Positions 17,555-26,249 of a stretch of 64,000 bases of DNA are shown piece after piece. The stretch spans positions 34,834-98,833 of the forward strand of contig NZ_FCOE02000030.1 of the NCBI RefSeq assembly GCF_001544915.2. Reading direction: 5' to 3'. This DNA comes from Caballeronia pedi. Lineage in GTDB: Bacteria; Pseudomonadota; Gammaproteobacteria; Burkholderiales; Burkholderiaceae. The notes below the pieces were generated by a model that had not been told where the DNA came from, did not search any database, and saw only the letters and a list, made by a program, of their open reading frames with translations. The position numbers and the translations under genes were made by a program. Position 1 is the first letter of the stretch. Each line of letters starts with the position of its first letter.

Positions 17555-18352
17555 TCAGGAATGGACCGGGCGTGTGGCGTTCGATGCCGCGCGTGTCTTT
17601 CGAATCGGCTGCGTCGTCTCTTGTTGCGCCGCGTTGTGCCGTTGCAGCAGGCGAACCTGCCGGCGCAATTCGGTTATCGTGCGCTGCATTTCATCGACTT
17701 CGGTGCGCGTCGGAATGTGATAAGCCTCGCACCATGATTCGGCGATCGCGCGTTCCTTCAACCGATGATCCGACGCCGCGCGCAACATGCGGGTTTGCGC
17801 TTCGACGAATTCGTCCGACCGATGCGCCTCGATCAGCGTTTCGTTGGCGACCTTCAACCAACGATCGGTCAGGCCACGCCATGTCGACGGTGCGCCTTCT
17901 TCGGAAGACGACATCGACTTCATCAAGCGTTCGAGCGCCGTGTTCCAGGCGCGTTGCACGATGGCCTGATACGCCAGCACGGCCTGGTCGCGCGCTCTCG
18001 CCTTCGTCTGCAATTCAGCGACCTTTCGATCGAAGTCCCAAAGCGTCGCGTACTTCGGTCCTTCGATCACGCGCTGCAAACTGGCGTCGAATGCGCCCGC
18101 ACCGCGGCCGCTCCATCGCGCAGGGGAGAACATTTCGCGCAGCGCCTGCGGCGTCCACGCGTCGGAGTCAGCGCCGCTCTTGACGAACGAAGTCCACTTT
18201 TCGATGGACTCTTTCCACGTTTCCTGCAAGTCCGCGAACTGTTCCTGCATGAGCGGTTTCGCCGTTTCTGCCGCTGAAGGATTCATCGACTTGAAGAACG
18301 CTTGCTGCATGGCGTTCCATCCGTCGGTCCAGCCTGCGTTGGTGTCGTTCAT
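17555..18352 (-). CDS. phaE: Class III PHA synthase subunit PhaE
   Basis: 265 residues, mostly helical, the non-catalytic partner of class III PhaC. Supporting patterns are 'WKESIEKWTSFV', a Trp-rich N-terminal region, 'YPTRTEVDEM'-like 'YHIPTRTEVDEMQRTI' near residue 220 and a C-terminal coiled coil ('ITELRRQVRLLQRHN'). The start overlaps the stop of the alcohol dehydrogenase gene (ATGA at 18352-18349). PhaE sequences diverge fast, so family assignment relies on the C-terminal motif plus its position directly ahead of phaC. Confidence 0.88.
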   Translation of the reverse strand: MNDTNAGWTDGWNAMQQAFFKSMNPSAAETAKPLMQEQFADLQETWKESIEKWTSFVKSGADSDAWTPQALREMFSPARWSGRGAGAFDASLQRVIEGPKYATLWDFDRKVAELQTKARARDQAVLAYQAIVQRAWNTALERLMKSMSSSEEGAPSTWRGLTDRWLKVANETLIEAHRSDEFVEAQTRMLRAASDHRLKERAIAESWCEAYHIPTRTEVDEMQRTITELRRQVRLLQRHNAAQQETTQPIRKTRAASNATRPVHS

Positions 18353-19476
18353 TCGAACACCACCACCTGACGGATCGCGCGGCCTTCGTGCAAGAGGTCG
18401 AAGCCTTGATTGATCTCGTCGAGCTTCAATCGGCCGGTGAGCAGTTTGTCAACCGGCAAGCGACCTTGCTTGTATAGCTCGATGAAATGCGGGATATCGC
18501 GTGACGGAACGCACGTGCCGATATAACTGCCTTTCACGGTGCGCTCTTCAGCCACGAGACTCACCGCGGGCATGGGCCACCGCGCGGTCGAAGGCGGCAA
18601 GCCCGCAGTGACGGTCGATCCGCCACGGCGCGTGATGTTGTACGCGAGGTCCAGCGCACGGATCGAGCCGGCGAATTCGAAGGCGTATTCGACACCGCCC
18701 GAACTCAACTCGCGAATGTGCGCGACCGCGTCTTCGCGGCCTGCATTGACGACATGCGTAGCGCCGAGACTTTTGGCCTGCTCCAGTTTTTCATCCGACA
18801 GGTCGATCGCGATGATCTGCCGCGCGCCCGCCGCATGAGCGCCGATCAGTGCCGCCAGTCCCACACCGCCCAGGCCGATGACAGCCACCGACGCGCCCAC
18901 TCGAACCTGCGCCGTGTTCACGACGGCGCCTACGCCCGTGAGCACCGCGCACCCGAATAACGCCGCTTCTTCGAGCGGCACGCTCGGATCGATCTTCACC
19001 ACTGAGCGGCGCGACACGGTCGCATATTCGGCGAAGACAGAGCAGCCAAGATGATGATTGACGACTTCGCCATCGCGAGTAAGGCGGCGTGAACCGGAAA
19101 GCAGCGTGCCCGCGCCGTTCGCGGCGGCACCCGGCTCGCACAATGCGGGGCGTCCTTCGGCACACGGCGCGCAGTGCCCGCAACTCGGCACGAACACCAC
19201 GACGACATGGTCGCCCACTTGAAGATCGGTGACGCCCGCGCCCAGTTCCTGGACGACGCCCGCGGCTTCATGGCCGAGCGCCATCGGCATCGGACGCGGC
19301 CGGTCGCCATTGATCACCGATAGATCCGAGTGGCAAAGCCCCGCCGCGGCGATCTTGATCGACACTTCGCCCGGTCCGGGCGGAGCAAGCTCGATCTCTT
19401 CGATTTTCAGGGGACGGGAAACCGCATAGGGAGCCGTCGCGCCCATGGCCTCCAAAACAGCAGCTTTGATCTTCAT
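18349..19476 (-). CDS. Zinc-dependent alcohol dehydrogenase (medium-chain family)
   Basis: 375 residues. Catalytic zinc ligands lie in 'GLCHSDLS' and 'GHEAAG'. The structural zinc site is the four-Cys lobe 'CGHCAPCAEGRPALC'. The NAD-binding Rossmann motif is 'VIGLGGVGLAAL', with a following Asp in 'IIAIDLS' that favours NAD. The length and overall pattern match class III-like alcohol dehydrogenases such as glutathione-dependent formaldehyde or 4-hydroxybutyrate dehydrogenase-like enzymes. In this operon it could interconvert an aldehyde (perhaps succinate semialdehyde) and an alcohol for polymer synthesis. That is inference from neighbours only. Confidence 0.88.
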   Translation of the reverse strand: MKIKAAVLEAMGATAPYAVSRPLKIEEIELAPPGPGEVSIKIAAAGLCHSDLSVINGDRPRPMPMALGHEAAGVVQELGAGVTDLQVGDHVVVVFVPSCGHCAPCAEGRPALCEPGAAANGAGTLLSGSRRLTRDGEVVNHHLGCSVFAEYATVSRRSVVKIDPSVPLEEAALFGCAVLTGVGAVVNTAQVRVGASVAVIGLGGVGLAALIGAHAAGARQIIAIDLSDEKLEQAKSLGATHVVNAGREDAVAHIRELSSGGVEYAFEFAGSIRALDLAYNITRRGGSTVTAGLPPSTARWPMPAVSLVAEERTVKGSYIGTCVPSRDIPHFIELYKQGRLPVDKLLTGRLKLDEINQGFDLLHEGRAIRQVVVFE

Positions 19477-19534
19477 TCTGTTAGTTCCAGTAGATAGTCA
19501 CGAGCGCATGGACGAGCTTGAGGCTCAAGCACGT

Positions 19535-21007
19535 TCATCGCATAACGAACGGATCGACGATCGGCTCATCGGAGGTTCGAATCCAGACGGACTTCGTTCG
19601 CGTGTACTCCATCGCCGCATCGAAACCGCCTTCGCGTCCCAGCCCGCTCAAGCCATAACCGCCGAACGGCACGATGGGCGAAACGACGCGATAGGTATTC
19701 ACCCAGACGATGCCCGCGCGCAGTGCACGCGAGAGCCGATGCGCACGCGTCAGGTTCGTCGTGAAGACGCCCGATGCAAGGCCATAGCGCGTATCGTTGG
19801 CTATTGCGATGGCTTCTGCTTCGGTATCGAATGTCACGACGCTCAGCACCGGACCGAACAACTCGTTCGTCACACTCGGCACTTGCGTGTTCGGGCAATC
19901 GACAATCGTGGGCTGGAAATAGAAGCCGCGAGTTTTATCGGAAGGCTGGCTTCCGCCTGTTGCCACGCGGGCGCCCGCTTCGACGCTTTCCTTCAGCACT
20001 TTCTGGATATGGTCGAGTTGTCGGCGAGTGGCCAACGGACCCATTTCGGTGGCCATATCCTGAGGATCCCCGATTCGAATCGCTTCCGCCTTCTCGACGA
20101 GCTTCGCCACGAAAGCAGCGTGAATGCCGCGTTGAATCACCAGACGCGATCCGGCGACACAGCTTTGCCCGGTCGCCGCAAAAATGCCCGCGACGACGGC
20201 ATTGCACGCGCTTTCGATATCGGCATCGTCGAAAACCAGTACCGGCGATTTGCCACCCAGTTCGAGCGACATCGCCGCAAGGTTATTCGCCGAATTCCGC
20301 ACGACATGACGTGCCGTTTCAGGACCGCCAGTGAACGCAATCTTCGACACGAGCGGATGGCTCGTAAGCGTGCGTCCGCACTCGTTGCCGAAACCCGTCA
20401 CGACGTTGACGACGCCTTTCGGGAAGCCCGCTTCGTGGACCAGCCGCGCGAATTCGAGCAATGGAGCGGGACCGTCTTCGGACGCCTTGAGCACGATCGT
20501 GCAGCCAGCGGCGAGCGCCGGCCCCACTTTCACCGCCGAAAGAAACAGTTGCGAATTCCACGGCACGATCGCGGCCACCACGCCGACGGGTTCTCGACGC
20601 ACCGTCACTTCCATATCGGGCTTATCGACGGGAAGCCACGCGCCCTGCATCTTGTCGGCGATTCCCGCGTAATAGCGGTAATACTCCGCGACATAGCCGA
20701 TCTGCGCCCGCGTCTCGCGAATAAGCTTGCCGGTATCCCGCGTTTCGAGTTCCGCGAGCCGGGGCGCATGTTGCGCCACTAGGTCCGCGAGACGATATAG
20801 CAGCTTGCCGCGTGCGGTCGCGTTCAGACTCGCCCACGCCGGGTCCATGAAAGCACGGTGCGCCGCCTGCACCGCACGGTCCACATCGTCCGCGCTTGCG
20901 GATGGCATGTGCGCCCAGACTTCGCCTGTGGACGGGTCGATGCTATCGAAGTGTTCCTTCGCGTCTTCGAATGCACCATCGATATATTGCTGAAACCGCT
21001 GCACCAT
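19535..21007 (-). CDS. Aldehyde dehydrogenase, left arm copy
   Basis: About 490 residues. The cofactor region is 'VPWNSQLFLSAVKVGPALAA', the general base glutamate is in 'LELGGKSP' and the catalytic Cys in 'GQSCVAGSRL'. It is a close paralogue of the product of 27401-28870 in the opposite arm, visible in 'VAEYYRYYAGIADK' against 'VADYYRYYAGIADK' and in the shared ending 'DPFVMR'. ATG at 21007 with GGAG eight bases upstream is preferred; an in-frame GTG lies nine bases earlier. It lies 40 bp behind the LLM monooxygenase gene, so it probably oxidises the aldehyde that ring cleavage produces. Confidence 0.9.
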   Translation of the reverse strand: MVQRFQQYIDGAFEDAKEHFDSIDPSTGEVWAHMPSASADDVDRAVQAAHRAFMDPAWASLNATARGKLLYRLADLVAQHAPRLAELETRDTGKLIRETRAQIGYVAEYYRYYAGIADKMQGAWLPVDKPDMEVTVRREPVGVVAAIVPWNSQLFLSAVKVGPALAAGCTIVLKASEDGPAPLLEFARLVHEAGFPKGVVNVVTGFGNECGRTLTSHPLVSKIAFTGGPETARHVVRNSANNLAAMSLELGGKSPVLVFDDADIESACNAVVAGIFAATGQSCVAGSRLVIQRGIHAAFVAKLVEKAEAIRIGDPQDMATEMGPLATRRQLDHIQKVLKESVEAGARVATGGSQPSDKTRGFYFQPTIVDCPNTQVPSVTNELFGPVLSVVTFDTEAEAIAIANDTRYGLASGVFTTNLTRAHRLSRALRAGIVWVNTYRVVSPIVPFGGYGLSGLGREGGFDAAMEYTRTKSVWIRTSDEPIVDPFVMR

Positions 21008-21047
21008 GTCGGCCACTCCTGATTTGAAGAATACGATTGCGTTCGCC

Positions 21048-22091
21048 TTATCGCGTCTGGAATGCCGGCATAACCTTGTCGATGAACAGTTGCAGCGACT
21101 TCTTCTTGCGCTCGAAGCTCATATGGCTGTCGAGCCAGAAGCTGTACTGGTCATAGCCAAGTTCTTCATAGCTTTTCAAACGCGCGATGACATCGGCGGC
21201 TTGCCCTATCACGAGATTCTTTCGAATCGACTCGGCGGAATATTGCGGGAACGTATCGACGTCCGCTTCCGTGAGTTGCTCGATAAAACCTTGTTCCACA
21301 GGACGCTCGTTCTTGAACCACTTGCTGAAGTAGCGATAGAACCGCGCAAGATCTTCGACGCCTGCGTCGACTTCCGCCGCATCTTCGCCGACGAACGTGT
21401 GCATCAGCATCATCACTTGCGGACGCGGAACATCGGAATGCGCGGCGCAAGCGGCATTGAATCGTTCCATGAGATTCGCGACTTCGGCGTCGCCGGCAGC
21501 GAGCGACGTGACTTGCACGTTGCAGCCATTGGCCACCGCGAAGGCATGCGAACTCGGATCACGCGCGGCGAGCCACAACGGCGGATACGGCTGCTGAATC
21601 GGACGCGGCACAGGCGTGGTCGAAGGCCACGACCAGAACTCACCCTGATGCGCGTAGTCGCCCTTGAACAGCTTGCGCAACGCCGGCACGAGTTCGCGCA
21701 TGCGCGCGCCAGCGCTCATTGCGTCGAGGCCCGGCAAGAGCCGTTCGTATTCGAACGAGTAAGCGCCTCGCGCAATGCCGATATCAAGCCGCCCGTTGCT
21801 GGCGACATCGACCATTCCTGCTTCACCGGCGAGCGCGATCGGATGCCAGAACGGCGCGATGACCGTGCCCGTTCCAAGACGAATCTTGTCCGTCTTCGCG
21901 GCGAGATAAGACAGATTGACAAAGGGATTCGGCGCGATCGTGAATTCCATCGCGTGGTGTTCGCCGATCCAGGCCGTCTCGAATCCGCCACGCTCGGCGA
22001 GCTGCACGAGCTCAGTCATCTGGTCGAACAATTCGCGATGCGACGTCTTGGCGTCGTATCGCTCCATATGCAAAAACAAAGAAAATTTCAT
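21048..22091 (-). CDS. LLM-class flavin-dependent monooxygenase, left arm copy
   Basis: 347 residues of bacterial luciferase-like TIM-barrel type. It opens with 'MKFSLFLHMERYD', followed by 'AWIGEHHAMEFTIAPNPF', 'IRLGTGTVIAPFWHPIALAG' and 'RLDIGIARGAYSFEYERLLP'. Such proteins use FMNH2 delivered by a separate reductase, here the next gene upstream. Known relatives hydroxylate or cleave pyrimidine, pyridine, sulfonate or long-chain substrates. A strongly similar paralogue is encoded at 26351-27388. The paired layout with aldehyde dehydrogenase in both arms argues that the product is an aldehyde. Confidence 0.9.
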   Translation of the reverse strand: MKFSLFLHMERYDAKTSHRELFDQMTELVQLAERGGFETAWIGEHHAMEFTIAPNPFVNLSYLAAKTDKIRLGTGTVIAPFWHPIALAGEAGMVDVASNGRLDIGIARGAYSFEYERLLPGLDAMSAGARMRELVPALRKLFKGDYAHQGEFWSWPSTTPVPRPIQQPYPPLWLAARDPSSHAFAVANGCNVQVTSLAAGDAEVANLMERFNAACAAHSDVPRPQVMMLMHTFVGEDAAEVDAGVEDLARFYRYFSKWFKNERPVEQGFIEQLTEADVDTFPQYSAESIRKNLVIGQAADVIARLKSYEELGYDQYSFWLDSHMSFERKKKSLQLFIDKVMPAFQTR

Positions 22092-22181
22092 CTCGTCTTC
22101 TCCACTGATTGTTCACGTCGTGCCCAATCACTCACCTCGTGTCGCGCTCGACTTTCTTTTACTGATAACTTCGTTCGTCGT

Positions 22182-23135
22182 TCAATGCTGGCGCGCAAGC
22201 GACTGAACCGTTCCTGTTTCCGAGTCGCCCACATAGATGCCGAATGCGTCTTCGCTTCGCTCGCGCACATAACGTTGAAGCATCGATTTCACTGCGCTGT
22301 CGCGCACTTGATCCCAGGGAATCTCGTTCAGGGGAATCATGCGAAGTGAGCTGTTTGCCGCGACGCCGCTGTTTTCGAGCACGCGTCCGCGATAGTAGAC
22401 ATGCACGCCCGGTTGATCGCTTTGTCCTTCGAAAACGGCGAAAAGGAAATCCAGATTCGCTTCGAGTCCGAGCTTTGCAAGCACGCCGCGCAAGCTATTC
22501 GTGTTGCTGGCAGGTTCGAGCTTCACGCCCGTCGGCAACTCCAGTCCTCGAGGGGTTTCCAGAAGCGCGATGCGGTCGTCGTGCTCGAGAATCGCACCGA
22601 CTTTCGCGGTCGACCCGGCCGCGGTGAGTGCTTCCTGCGTCAGACTGAAGTTGACATACGCGCCGCGACAGTAACCAAGCGGCGAAGACGCCGTATGCGC
22701 GAACTCCACCACGCGACCGATCAGGATGATGTGATCGCCCGCATCGACGACCTGATGGGTTGTGCAATCGAAGCTCGCGGCGGCACCGGTCATCAGCGGT
22801 GCACCGGTGGTTCGCGCGTGCCATTCGACTTGATCGAACTTGTCGGCGGCCTTCGAAGCGAACACGCCTGACACCGACTTCTGATCTTCCGCCAGCACGC
22901 TAACGGCGAAGTGGTCGGTCTTCGAAAAGACGGCATGACTCGATGCGGTCTTCGCGATGCAAACGAGAATGAGCGGCGGATCGAGCGACACAGAGCTGAA
23001 AGAGTTAGCCGTGAAACCTCGCGGCGAACCGTCCTCCTGGATCGTTGTAACCACAGTCACGCCGGTGACGAACGCGCCGAGCGCGCGACGAAACTCCAGC
23101 GGATCCAGCGTCTTTTCAATTACCGTCTCATTCAT
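22182..23135 (-). CDS. Flavin reductase with degenerate Nudix-like C-terminal domain
   Basis: 317 residues. The first 165 are a flavin reductase of the HpaC/RutF type ('FRRALGAFVTGVTVVTTI', 'GFTANSFSSVSLDPPLILVC', 'HFAVSVLAEDQ', 'CTTHQVVDAGDHIILIGRV'). It would supply reduced FMN to the LLM monooxygenase. Residues 175-317 look like a Nudix fold: 'VGAILEHDDRIALLETPRGL', then the Nudix-box position 'GVKLEPASNTNSLRGVLAKL', in which the acidic metal ligands of REUxEE are gone. A paralogue at 39852-40808 has the same architecture. The start overlaps the upstream hydrolase by eight bases. Confidence 0.88.
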   Translation of the reverse strand: MNETVIEKTLDPLEFRRALGAFVTGVTVVTTIQEDGSPRGFTANSFSSVSLDPPLILVCIAKTASSHAVFSKTDHFAVSVLAEDQKSVSGVFASKAADKFDQVEWHARTTGAPLMTGAAASFDCTTHQVVDAGDHIILIGRVVEFAHTASSPLGYCRGAYVNFSLTQEALTAAGSTAKVGAILEHDDRIALLETPRGLELPTGVKLEPASNTNSLRGVLAKLGLEANLDFLFAVFEGQSDQPGVHVYYRGRVLENSGVAANSSLRMIPLNEIPWDQVRDSAVKSMLQRYVRERSEDAFGIYVGDSETGTVQSLARQH

Positions 23136-24000
23136 GACGCGCTCCTTTAGTTTCTGTGTCGGCTTTGACTTTTTCCGACGAATTCAATAGAAAACGGATC
23201 AGTCTTTCGTTCACTTTGTCGGGATCGGTCACGGACATCATGTGTCGCGCACCCGCGATGATCTCGGCTCTTGCACCCGGCGTCACGGCCGCCATCGCCC
23301 GCGACATTTCAGGGCTGGAATTGGGATCGCATTCTCCCGTGAGGAAAAGCGCCGGAACCGCCAGCTCAGGCAAACGATGCACATGCGCGTCGTCGGAATT
23401 CGCGAATAGTCGGTATGCGCGCGCATAGCCCACCGGTTGAACCGTCAGAAGCAAGTGACGTAGATCATGCGCTGATTGCTTCAGGGAAGCCGGCACCGGA
23501 TCGCCAAACCAGCGCGAAATCGTGTCATCGACGCTTGCCATTGCCGTGCCCGAATCCAGCGAATCCGCGCGGCCAACGATTGCAGCGCGTTGTTCAGGCG
23601 AGCGGTCATAGACCGCATTGAGCGCCGCGACACTGAGCGTGCGCTCCGAATACGAGAGCGCGAATTCGAGTGCGACCAGTGCGCCCATCGAATGTCCGAC
23701 GATATGCGCGCTTTCAATATTCAGCGTGTCGAGCAGCGCCTTGACCTGTGTCGCATATTCATCGAGCGAAGGTTGCTCGCTTGGCAGCGAACTGCCGCCG
23801 TGACCGAGCATGTCAAAGGCCAGCACCTGAAAATGCCGCGTCAGAAAGTCGATTTGCGGCGCCCACACATGCTGATTCATGCCGACGCCATGAATCAGCA
23901 CGACCGTCTCGCTGGATTCACCCGCGCGCGAGGCGTACAGGCTGTAGCACGTGCCGGCGATATTGCCGCCCGAGACGAGGTGGCTCTCTTGCGGTTTCAA
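23128..24000 (-). CDS. Alpha/beta hydrolase (RutD-like), TTG start
   Basis: 290 residues: 'VVLIHGVGMNQHVWAPQIDF', nucleophile 'GHSMGA', acid 'GECDPNSSP' and His in 'GARHMMSV'. The start is TTG at 24000-23998, overlapping the preceding stop as TTGA, with AAGGAG at proper distance. The paralogue at 40801-41673 uses ATG in the same sequence context, which supports this reading. RutD-like and enol-lactonase-like hydrolases cleave C-N or C-O bonds of ring-opening products, so an amide or formamide bond is a reasonable guess. Confidence 0.87.
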   Translation of the reverse strand: MKPQESHLVSGGNIAGTCYSLYASRAGESSETVVLIHGVGMNQHVWAPQIDFLTRHFQVLAFDMLGHGGSSLPSEQPSLDEYATQVKALLDTLNIESAHIVGHSMGALVALEFALSYSERTLSVAALNAVYDRSPEQRAAIVGRADSLDSGTAMASVDDTISRWFGDPVPASLKQSAHDLRHLLLTVQPVGYARAYRLFANSDDAHVHRLPELAVPALFLTGECDPNSSPEMSRAMAAVTPGARAEIIAGARHMMSVTDPDKVNERLIRFLLNSSEKVKADTETKGARHE

Positions 24001-24574
24001 GATTCCAGCTCCTTGTGATCCTGATAGCGATCGCCGATGCGATGGTGCGGCCGGCCGCCGATCGACGCGCCCAGCGCGATGACGAGTTCGTCCGGCGCGG
24101 GCGCATCGACGATCGAGAACTGGACGGTGAGGTAGTGCGAACGCATCCCTTCGTCATGCTTGTGCATGAGCGGAATCGTGATCGGGCAGTTCGGCCCGCC
24201 GCGCAGATTGGTGAAGCTCAGATAGCTTTTCGCGCCGACCGCGTTGCGAAAGTGATTGCCGAAACGAAGCGTGTGGATCAGCGCGGACGCGTGTTCGACT
24301 TCGCCGGACGTCCCGACGATCGCGGCCTTGCCATAGCCTTCGACGGCGTCACCCGAACCTGCGGCACGGATGATTTCCGCCGTCAGCATCTCGCCCAGAG
24401 GCGACGCCAGCGCATGAATCTCAGGCGTGAGATCTTCGACGAACCCCCGCCCCGCCACGGATTTCGAAGGACCGCCGCGACACCGAACATCTTCAAGGGG
24501 CGGTCGGCGGCCTTTTCGCCTTCGATCCGCGTTTCCTCGCTAAACGTCACCAGCTTGCGCACTTCCAGTTTCAT
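23997..24574 (-). pseudogene. DUF1185 (amino acid synthesis family) gene with one frameshift
   Basis: The N-terminal part reads 'LEVRKLVTFSEETRIEGEKA' to 'KMFGVAAVLRNPW'. It then shifts frame and continues as 'GRGFVEDLTPEIHALASPLG' to 'GGRPHHRIGDRYQDHKEL'. The intact paralogue at 24794-25396 has 'NPWAGRGYVEDLSPEIREI' at this point, so a single G appears to be missing after TGG at 24457-24455. Only this base separates it from an intact gene of about 192 codons, with a good ribosome binding site (GGAG). Recent mutation or a sequencing error are equally possible. The function of the family is not known with certainty. Confidence 0.85.
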
Positions 24575-24653
24575 CTCGTTCTCCGAAAAAGCCTTTCATC
24601 GGCGTTAAAGAGCATGGGATGAATAGTACGCAGACCGAGATTCGAGATATATT

Positions 24654-24680
24654 ATGGTATTCCATAGTACGGCACTCCGT
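24654..24680. promoter_or_regulatory. Regulon operator, tandem copy, leftward arm
   Basis: ATGGTATTCCAT (24654-24665), AGT, then the weaker ACGGCACTCCGT (24669-24680), again 15 bp in phase. It lies 80 bp ahead of the leftward DUF1185 gene. Read leftwards, the sequence TACTAT directly abuts the palindrome. The same occurs at 13424 and 30632 and may be the -10 element. Confidence 0.7.
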
Positions 24681-24727
24681 GGATTGGTCAGTCGAAGCAC
24701 GATTACATCGGCGGAGGGTATACACGT

Positions 24728-24754
24728 ATGGCCTGCCATAGTATGGAATACCAT
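24728..24754. promoter_or_regulatory. Regulon operator, two good copies, rightward arm
   Basis: ATGGCCTGCCAT (24728-24739), AGT, then ATGGAATACCAT (24743-24754). Both copies of the 15-bp tandem are strong here. CATAAT at 24752-24757 could be the -10 of the rightward promoter, overlapped by the operator as expected for repression. The next gene starts 40 bp downstream. Confidence 0.75.
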
Positions 24755-24793
24755 AATCAATCACGTTCTTACTTTTAGAGAAGGATCCTCACC

Positions 24794-25396
24794 ATGAGCC
24801 TCATCCGAAAATCGATTCTTCACATCGAAACCGTTCACGTGGACGGCGACAAAGACGCCGCCAAACCGCTGAAAATGATCGGCGCCGCCGCCGTGATCAA
24901 GAATCCGTGGGCGGGCCGCGGCTATGTCGAGGATCTCTCGCCCGAGATTCGCGAGATCGCGCCGCAACTGAGCGCGTACCTGACAAAGCTCATCCTCGAC
25001 GAAGCCGGTTCCGGCGAAGCCGTCGAAGCATTCGGCAAGAGCGCGATCGTTGGCGTGGACGGTGAACTGGAACACGCGTCCGCGCTGATCCACACGCTGC
25101 ACTTCGGTAACACGTATCGCAGCGCGGTCGGCGCGAAGTCGTATCTCGCCTTCAACAACACGCGCGGGCCGGCGAATTCACCGCTCCTGATCCCGATGAT
25201 GGACAAGAACGACGAAGGACGCCGCTCGCACTATCTGACGCTCCAGTTCGCCATCCCCGACGCGCCGGCAGCCGACGAACTCGTGATCGCCATTGGCGGC
25301 GCGACCGGTGGCCGTCCGCATCACCGCATCGGTGATCGTTATAAAGACCTCGCTGAACTCGGCAATGACGTCAACAATCCTGCAGCTGTCAAGTAA
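24794..25396 (+). CDS. DUF1185 / amino acid synthesis family protein
   Basis: 200 residues, intact. Family patterns: 'PLKMIGAAAVIKNPWAGRGY', 'FGKSAIVGVDGELEHASALI', 'AVGAKSYLAFNNTRGPANSP' and 'GGRPHHRIGDRY'. I know this family (PF06684) as trimeric proteins in catabolic gene clusters, without an established reaction. Two copies here, each leading an arm with LLM monooxygenase and aldehyde dehydrogenase genes, tie it to the ring-cleavage steps. AGGATCC ahead of the ATG acts as ribosome binding site. The hydrolase gene starts inside its last 32 bases. Confidence 0.88.
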   Translation: MSLIRKSILHIETVHVDGDKDAAKPLKMIGAAAVIKNPWAGRGYVEDLSPEIREIAPQLSAYLTKLILDEAGSGEAVEAFGKSAIVGVDGELEHASALIHTLHFGNTYRSAVGAKSYLAFNNTRGPANSPLLIPMMDKNDEGRRSHYLTLQFAIPDAPAADELVIAIGGATGGRPHHRIGDRYKDLAELGNDVNNPAAVK

Positions 25397-26183
25397 GCGC
25401 AGCGCTCACTATCTCGAGCACGGAACCGGCGAGCCGCTGGTTCTGATTCACGGCGTCGGGATGCAGGCGCAGGCGTGGTATCCGCAAATCGATGAACTCT
25501 CGCGCGAGTTCCGCGTCATCGCGGTCGATATGCCGGGTCACGGCGCCAGCGACGCGCTCGACGCCCACGCCACGCTGCAAGCGTTCGTGCAATGGGCGAT
25601 CGAATTCGTCGAAGCGCTCGACGCCGGTCCCGTCAATCTGGCCGGACATTCGATGGGATCGCTGATCGTCGCGGGCGTCGCTGTCACGCGGCCGGATCTC
25701 GTGAAGCGCGTCGCCGTGCTGAACGGCGTGTATCGGCGCACAGCCGAGGCCCGGCAAGCCGTGCTCGAACGCGCGGCCGAGCTTCGGTCTGGAACAATCG
25801 ACGTGGAAACACCGTTGCGGCGCTGGTTCAACGACGAAGAAGCGCAGCAAATGGCCGCCCGCAAGGTCGAGTCGTGGCTGAAATCGGTCGGGATCGATGG
25901 CTACGCCGCGGCTTACACGGCGTTCGCCAACGGCGACGAAACCTATGCCGACGGCTGGCCGACGGTCGCCTGCCCTGCGCTTGTTCTGACCGGCGCTGAC
26001 GATCCGAACTCGACGCCCGCCATGACCCGGCAAATGGCCCAAGCCGCGCGCAACGGCACAGCCGTGGTGATCGAAGAGGAGCGCCACATGGTGAACCTGA
26101 CCGCGCCGGACCAGGTCAATCGCGCCTTGCGCACGTGGCTGGATCGCGAACCGCGCGAAGCATCGATGTCGTCGGCAGCCTGA
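25365..26183 (+). CDS. Alpha/beta hydrolase, right arm copy
   Basis: 272 residues from ATG at 25365, which overlaps the end of the DUF1185 gene. An earlier in-frame start at 25293 would add an implausible tail. Motifs: 'LVLIHGVGMQAQAWYPQIDE', 'GHSMGS', 'LTGADDPNSTPAMTR' and 'EERHMVNL'. It is a diverged relative of the products of 23128-24000 and 40801-41673. The order DUF1185, hydrolase, LLM, ALDH repeats that of the left arm apart from the flavin reductase, which is absent here. Confidence 0.87.
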   Translation: MTSTILQLSSKRSAHYLEHGTGEPLVLIHGVGMQAQAWYPQIDELSREFRVIAVDMPGHGASDALDAHATLQAFVQWAIEFVEALDAGPVNLAGHSMGSLIVAGVAVTRPDLVKRVAVLNGVYRRTAEARQAVLERAAELRSGTIDVETPLRRWFNDEEAQQMAARKVESWLKSVGIDGYAAAYTAFANGDETYADGWPTVACPALVLTGADDPNSTPAMTRQMAQAARNGTAVVIEEERHMVNLTAPDQVNRALRTWLDREPREASMSSAA

Positions 26184-26249
26184 GCATCACGCCTGGCGAC
26201 AGTTCCAAACACACCCGCGAGCTTCGCGACGCTTTCGGGGCCTGGCCGA

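Noticed and set aside
22182..23135. Active Nudix hydrolase as the annotation of the C-terminal half
   Set aside because: The metal-binding glutamates of the Nudix box are absent in both copies, so hydrolase activity is not supported.
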